Assembly (NCBI RefSeq): GCF_937858865.1
Contig: NZ_CALLYO010000623.1
Span: 1-8,099 of the forward strand
DNA: 8,099 nt
Direction: 5' to 3'
From: an uncultured Amaricoccus sp.
GTDB lineage: Bacteria > Pseudomonadota > Alphaproteobacteria > Rhodobacterales > Rhodobacteraceae
Made by a program: the position numbers and the translations under genes. A model generated the notes under the pieces. It was given only the letters and a program-made list of their open reading frames with translations. It made no database searches and was not told the origin of the DNA. Shown in pieces: positions 5,352 through 8,099 of the stretch; position 1 is the stretch's first letter, and each line of letters opens with the position of its first letter.

Positions 5352-6800
5352 CTAGCCGCGCCAGAAGGCGACGGTGAAGAGGACGTAGGCGGTCATGATC
5401 TCGAGGCGGCCGACCAGCATCAGGAAGGAGCAGACCCACTTCGCCGCGTCGGGGAGCGGCGCATAGGTGCCGGCGGGGCCGAGGACCGGGCCGAGGCCGG
5501 GGCCGACGTTGGTGAGCGAGGCGGCGGCGCCGGAGATGGCGCTGACCGGGTCGAGCTCGAGCAGGACGAGGGCGACCGCCCCGAGGCCGAGGGTGAGGAA
5601 GAAGAGCATGAAGAAGGCGATGACCGAGTCCATGACCTCGTCGGTGACCGCCACGCCCTGGAAGCGCGGGGTGAAGACCGTGCTCGGGCTGTGCAGGCGG
5701 CGCACCTCGCCGTGCACCGCGCCGAGCAGGAGCTGGTAGCGGAAGACCTTCGGCCCGCCCGAGGTCGAGCCCGAGCAGCCGCAGATCATCATGGCGCAGA
5801 AGAAGATCGTCTCGGCGAAGGGCCCCCAGAGCGAATAGTCGGTGGCGGCGAAGCCGGTGGTGGTGATGACCGAGGCGAGGCTGAAGAGCACCTCGCGCAC
5901 CGTGCCGACGCTGAGCGGCGCCGAGGCGAGGAGCCGGGCGGCGAGGAGCCCGGCGGCGAGGCAGAGGTAGATGGTGAGGAAGGCGCGGATCTGGCTGTCC
6001 TGGAACAGCGCCTTCGGCTCGCCGCGGGCGAACTGCACGAAGCGGCTGAAGGACATCGCCCCGAGCAGCATGAAGACGGTGGCGATCCACTGCACCGCGG
6101 GCGAGAAGTCGGCGAAGGAATTGTCACGGTTGGCCATGCCGCCGGTCGCGACGGTGGAGAAGCCGTGCGCGACGGCATCGAAGCCCGGCATCCCGGCCCA
6201 GAGGTAGGCGAGCGTGCAGGCGAGCGTCAGCACGACGTAGACGGAGCCGATCGAGAGGGCGATCGAGCGCGCCTCGGGCATGATCTTGCCGAGGGTGTTG
6301 AAGTCGGCGCTCTTCAGCATCTGCATCCCGCCGATGTTGAGGACGGGCAGCAGGATCATCGCGAGGAGGATGACGCCGATCCCCCCGACCCAGGTCACCA
6401 TGCAGCGCCAGAGGAGCGCCCCCTGCGGCAGCTGGTCGAGGCCGACGATGACGGTCGAGCCGGTGGTGGTGAGCGCCGAGGTGAACTCGAAATAGGCGTC
6501 GGTGAAGCCGAGGTGCGGCGCGCCGAGCATCAGCGGCAGGCCGGCGAAGGCGGGGAAGATCGCCCAGGAGCCGGCGGTGAGCAGGAAGCCCTGGCGGAGC
6601 GAGAGGGTGACGCGGCGGTCCTCGGCGCAGGCGACCGCCGTCGCGGCGCCGATCAGCATGGCGAGGATGGCGGCGACGGCGAAGGCGCGGGCGTTGGGAT
6701 CGCCGTGGGCGAGATCGACGAGGAAGGGCACGATCATCAGCCCGCCGAGGCCGAGGATCAGCCAGCCGATGATGTAGCCGACGGGGCGGAAGCCGATCAC
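5352..6800 (-). CDS. trkH: TrkH-family potassium uptake membrane subunit
   Basis: TrkH is the inner-membrane pore subunit of the Trk K+ uptake system. It works with the NAD/ATP-binding peripheral subunit TrkA, which is not encoded here. Four selectivity-filter loops of the M-P-M repeats are visible in the 482-residue product: TTTGS (111-115), VATGG (217-221), TTTGF (313-317) and TNVGPG (430-435). The conserved CSGSTSGGPKVFR (342-354) is present as well. Length matches the usual 480-490 residues. The start is taken as GTG at 6800, because reading [18 protein letters not shown] from there fits the family N-terminus, whereas the next ATG (22 codons in) would delete part of the first helix and the frame upstream runs back into the preceding gene. 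The GTG overlaps the preceding TGA in a GTGA, with no clear Shine-Dalgarno, which suggests translational coupling. It is the last gene of the minus-strand operon. Confidence 0.95.
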   Translation of the reverse strand: MIGFRPVGYIIGWLILGLGGLMIVPFLVDLAHGDPNARAFAVAAILAMLIGAATAVACAEDRRVTLSLRQGFLLTAGSWAIFPAFAGLPLMLGAPHLGFTDAYFEFTSALTTTGSTVIVGLDQLPQGALLWRCMVTWVGGIGVILLAMILLPVLNIGGMQMLKSADFNTLGKIMPEARSIALSIGSVYVVLTLACTLAYLWAGMPGFDAVAHGFSTVATGGMANRDNSFADFSPAVQWIATVFMLLGAMSFSRFVQFARGEPKALFQDSQIRAFLTIYLCLAAGLLAARLLASAPLSVGTVREVLFSLASVITTTGFAATDYSLWGPFAETIFFCAMMICGCSGSTSGGPKVFRYQLLLGAVHGEVRRLHSPSTVFTPRFQGVAVTDEVMDSVIAFFMLFFLTLGLGAVALVLLELDPVSAISGAAASLTNVGPGLGPVLGPAGTYAPLPDAAKWVCSFLMLVGRLEIMTAYVLFTVAFWRG

Positions 6801-7576
6801 GGCCGGGGTACGCCTTCGCGCCCCCTCCCGCCGCAGACCGGGCAGCCGGGGCGGGCGGCGGTGCGGATCCGGCGGGTTTCGGCGTGGAGCGCGTCGTAGA
6901 CGAGGAGCGCGCTGCGGAGCGGGGTGCCGGCGCGGGTGACGAGCTTGATCGCCTCGAGCGCCATCATCGCCCCCATGACGCCCGGCAGCGCGCCGATCAC
7001 GCCGGCCTGGGCGCAGCTCGGGGTGAGCTCGGGCGCCGGCGGCTCGGGGAAGAGGCACTGGTAGCAGGGGCCGCCCCGCGCCGGGTCGAAGAGCGAGAGC
7101 TGCCCCTCCCACTGGCTCATGGCGGCGGAGAGGAGCGGCCGCGCCGCCGCGACGCAGGCGGCGTTGACGAGATAGCGGGTGGCGAAGTTGTCGCTGCCGT
7201 CGAGGACGAGGTCCCAGGCCGGGACGAGGCTGGCGGCGGTCCCGGCGTCGAGGCGGAGCGGGTGGGTCTCGACGGCGACGTGCGGGTTGAGGCGGTGGAG
7301 CGCGCGGGCGGCGCTCTCGGTCTTCGGGCGGCCGATCTCGTCCGTCGCGTGCAGCACCTGCCGCTGCAGGTTCGAGAGGCTGACCGTGTCGTCGTCGACG
7401 ACCCCGAGGGTGCCGACCCCGGCGGCGGCGAGATAGAGGAGCGCCGGGCTGCCGAGGCCGCCCGCCCCGACGACGAGGATGCGGGACGCCTTGAGGCGCT
7501 GCTGGCCGGGGCCGCCGATCTCGTGCAGGACGATGTGGCGGGCGTAGCGGGCCAGCTCGTCGGGGGAGAGGGTCAT
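6797..7576 (-). CDS. MoeB/ThiF/HesA-family sulfur-carrier adenylating enzyme
   Basis: A 259-residue E1-like enzyme. Relatives adenylate the C-terminal Gly-Gly of a small sulfur carrier, MoaD for molybdopterin or ThiS for thiamine. Visible features are the N-terminal [13 protein letters not shown] with the arginine used in ATP binding (10-22), the nucleotide loop GAGGLGS (37-43), [13 protein letters not shown] (61-73) and [13 protein letters not shown] (126-138). A structural zinc site is formed by CYQC (171-174) and CPVC (245-248). The conserved Cys188 is in [17 protein letters not shown] (186-202). The length matches MoeB/ThiF proper; there is no C-terminal rhodanese domain. The ATG overlaps the dut stop as ATGA, with no evident Shine-Dalgarno, so it is probably coupled to dut. 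No carrier-protein gene is nearby, so MoeB and ThiF roles cannot be separated here; I lean toward a MoeB-like dual-role enzyme. Confidence 0.92.
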   Translation of the reverse strand: MTLSPDELARYARHIVLHEIGGPGQQRLKASRILVVGAGGLGSPALLYLAAAGVGTLGVVDDDTVSLSNLQRQVLHATDEIGRPKTESAARALHRLNPHVAVETHPLRLDAGTAASLVPAWDLVLDGSDNFATRYLVNAACVAAARPLLSAAMSQWEGQLSLFDPARGGPCYQCLFPEPPAPELTPSCAQAGVIGALPGVMGAMMALEAIKLVTRAGTPLRSALLVYDALHAETRRIRTAARPGCPVCGGRGREGVPRP

Positions 7577-8040
7577 GCCCGGCCGGTGGAGCCGAAGCCG
7601 CCCTCGCCGCGGGCGCTCGCGGTCAGTGCCTCGGCTTCCTGCCAGCGGATGCGGGAGACGGGCGCGAGGACGATCTGGGCGATGCGCTCGCCGTGGGCCA
7701 CGGTGACCGGCGCCTGCCCGAGGTTGACGAGGATCACCCCGAGCTCGCCCCGGTAGTCGCTGTCGATCGTCCCCGGCGTGTTGAGGAGGGTCAGGCCGTG
7801 GCGGAGGGCGAGGCCGGAGCGCGGGCGCACCTGGATCTCGTGGCCCTCGGGGATCTCGAGCGCGAGGCCGGTCGGCACCAGCGCCCGGGCGCCCGGGGCG
7901 AGGGCGAGGCCCCCGGCCCGGTCCCCGGGCGCGAGGTTGGCCTGCACGTCCATGCCGGCGGCCCCGGCCGTCGCATAGGCCGGCAGCGGCAGCACCGGGT
8001 CGCGGCCCGGCAGGCGGCGGATGCCGACGGCGACGCTCAT
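7573..8040 (-). CDS. dut: dUTP diphosphatase (trimeric dUTPase)
   Basis: Dut hydrolyses dUTP to dUMP and pyrophosphate, keeping uracil out of DNA and supplying the dTMP precursor. The 155-residue length is typical of the homotrimeric type. All five motifs are seen in order: motif 1 AGAAGMD (25-31), motif 2 RPRSGLA (72-78), motif 3 [14 protein letters not shown] (87-100), motif 4 GERIAQIVL (117-125) and motif 5 [11 protein letters not shown] (143-153). Motif 3 holds the catalytic-water Asp93 and uracil-stacking Tyr96; motif 5 is the flexible lid with its arginine and phenylalanine. The ATG at 8040 overlaps the stop of the upstream gene as ATGA and lacks a clear Shine-Dalgarno. The stop overlaps the next start in the same way. 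This is an intact, apparently active enzyme in a translationally coupled operon. Confidence 0.97.
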   Translation of the reverse strand: MSVAVGIRRLPGRDPVLPLPAYATAGAAGMDVQANLAPGDRAGGLALAPGARALVPTGLALEIPEGHEIQVRPRSGLALRHGLTLLNTPGTIDSDYRGELGVILVNLGQAPVTVAHGERIAQIVLAPVSRIRWQEAEALTASARGEGGFGSTGRA

Positions 8041-8099
8041 CGCGGCGCTCGCCCGGGCGCCCCGGCGATCCGGTCGGCGATGCGGTCGGCCAGGCGCTC
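8037..8099 (-). CDS. coaBC: 3' end of an upstream gene, probably coaBC
   Basis: Only the last 20 codons and a TGA are in the window. They read [20 protein letters not shown] and end in the ATGA overlap with dut. An arginine/leucine/alanine-rich helix of the form LA-x-RIA is common at the C-terminus of CoaBC, the bifunctional phosphopantothenoylcysteine synthetase/decarboxylase of coenzyme A synthesis. coaBC is also the usual gene directly upstream of dut in many proteobacteria. The identity is therefore inferred from neighbourhood and a weak sequence resemblance; the existence of a reading frame ending here is well supported by the stop/start overlap. Confidence 0.55.
   Translation of the reverse strand, partial: ERLADRIADRIAGAPGRAPR

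Noticed and set aside
5691..6899. Plus-strand open frame of 402 codons opposite trkH
   Set aside because: It is a Glu/Gly/Ala/Asp-rich antisense shadow; trkH has all four filter loops on the other strand.
6884..7756. Plus-strand open frame of 290 codons opposite the MoeB-like gene and dut
   Set aside because: It spans two well-supported genes and has biased shadow composition without motifs.

Overview
The window is very GC-rich and nearly fully coding. The long open frames opposite and beside the real genes are the usual shadows of high-GC third positions. Gene content points to an alphaproteobacterium, possibly of the Rhodospirillales/Acetobacteraceae type. The main pointers are a short prolyl-tRNA synthetase without the inserted editing domain, a small single-domain cold-shock protein, and a dut/ThiF-family cluster behind what looks like the end of coaBC. 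The lineage is an inference, not proven.

Left part (1-2221, all + strand): the 3' bulk of dapB (lysine/peptidoglycan precursor synthesis), a gap of about 180 bp holding a probable promoter and a structured leader, a 69-residue cold-shock protein gene closed by a strong intrinsic terminator, and a 10-helix DMT/EamA exporter that begins right after the terminator.

Middle part (2181-3835): a two-gene minus-strand unit, cupin then an ICMT/PEMT-like membrane methyltransferase. The methyltransferase 3' end overlaps the exporter 3' end by 41 bp. Divergent from the cupin gene is a gene for a 97-residue membrane protein of unknown function. The divergent spacer holds a candidate cupin promoter and a nested inverted repeat.

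Right part: proS (+), a convergent spacer of about 96 bp with an AT-richer island, then a tightly packed minus-strand operon. In order of transcription it holds the end of a probable coaBC, dut, a MoeB/ThiF-type E1-like adenylating enzyme and trkH. Each junction is a 4-nt stop/start overlap (ATGA, ATGA, GTGA), which suggests translational coupling.

Most of the window is housekeeping: lysine synthesis, tRNA charging, dUTP clearance, sulfur-carrier activation, K+ uptake. I do not see mobile elements, CRISPR, tRNA/rRNA genes, phage genes or a convincing new multi-gene system. The points most worth a second look are the folded csp leader, the nested inverted repeat upstream of the small membrane protein gene, the ICMT-like protein with its extra C-terminal membrane segments, and the four-gene overlap operon ending in a GTG-started trkH.
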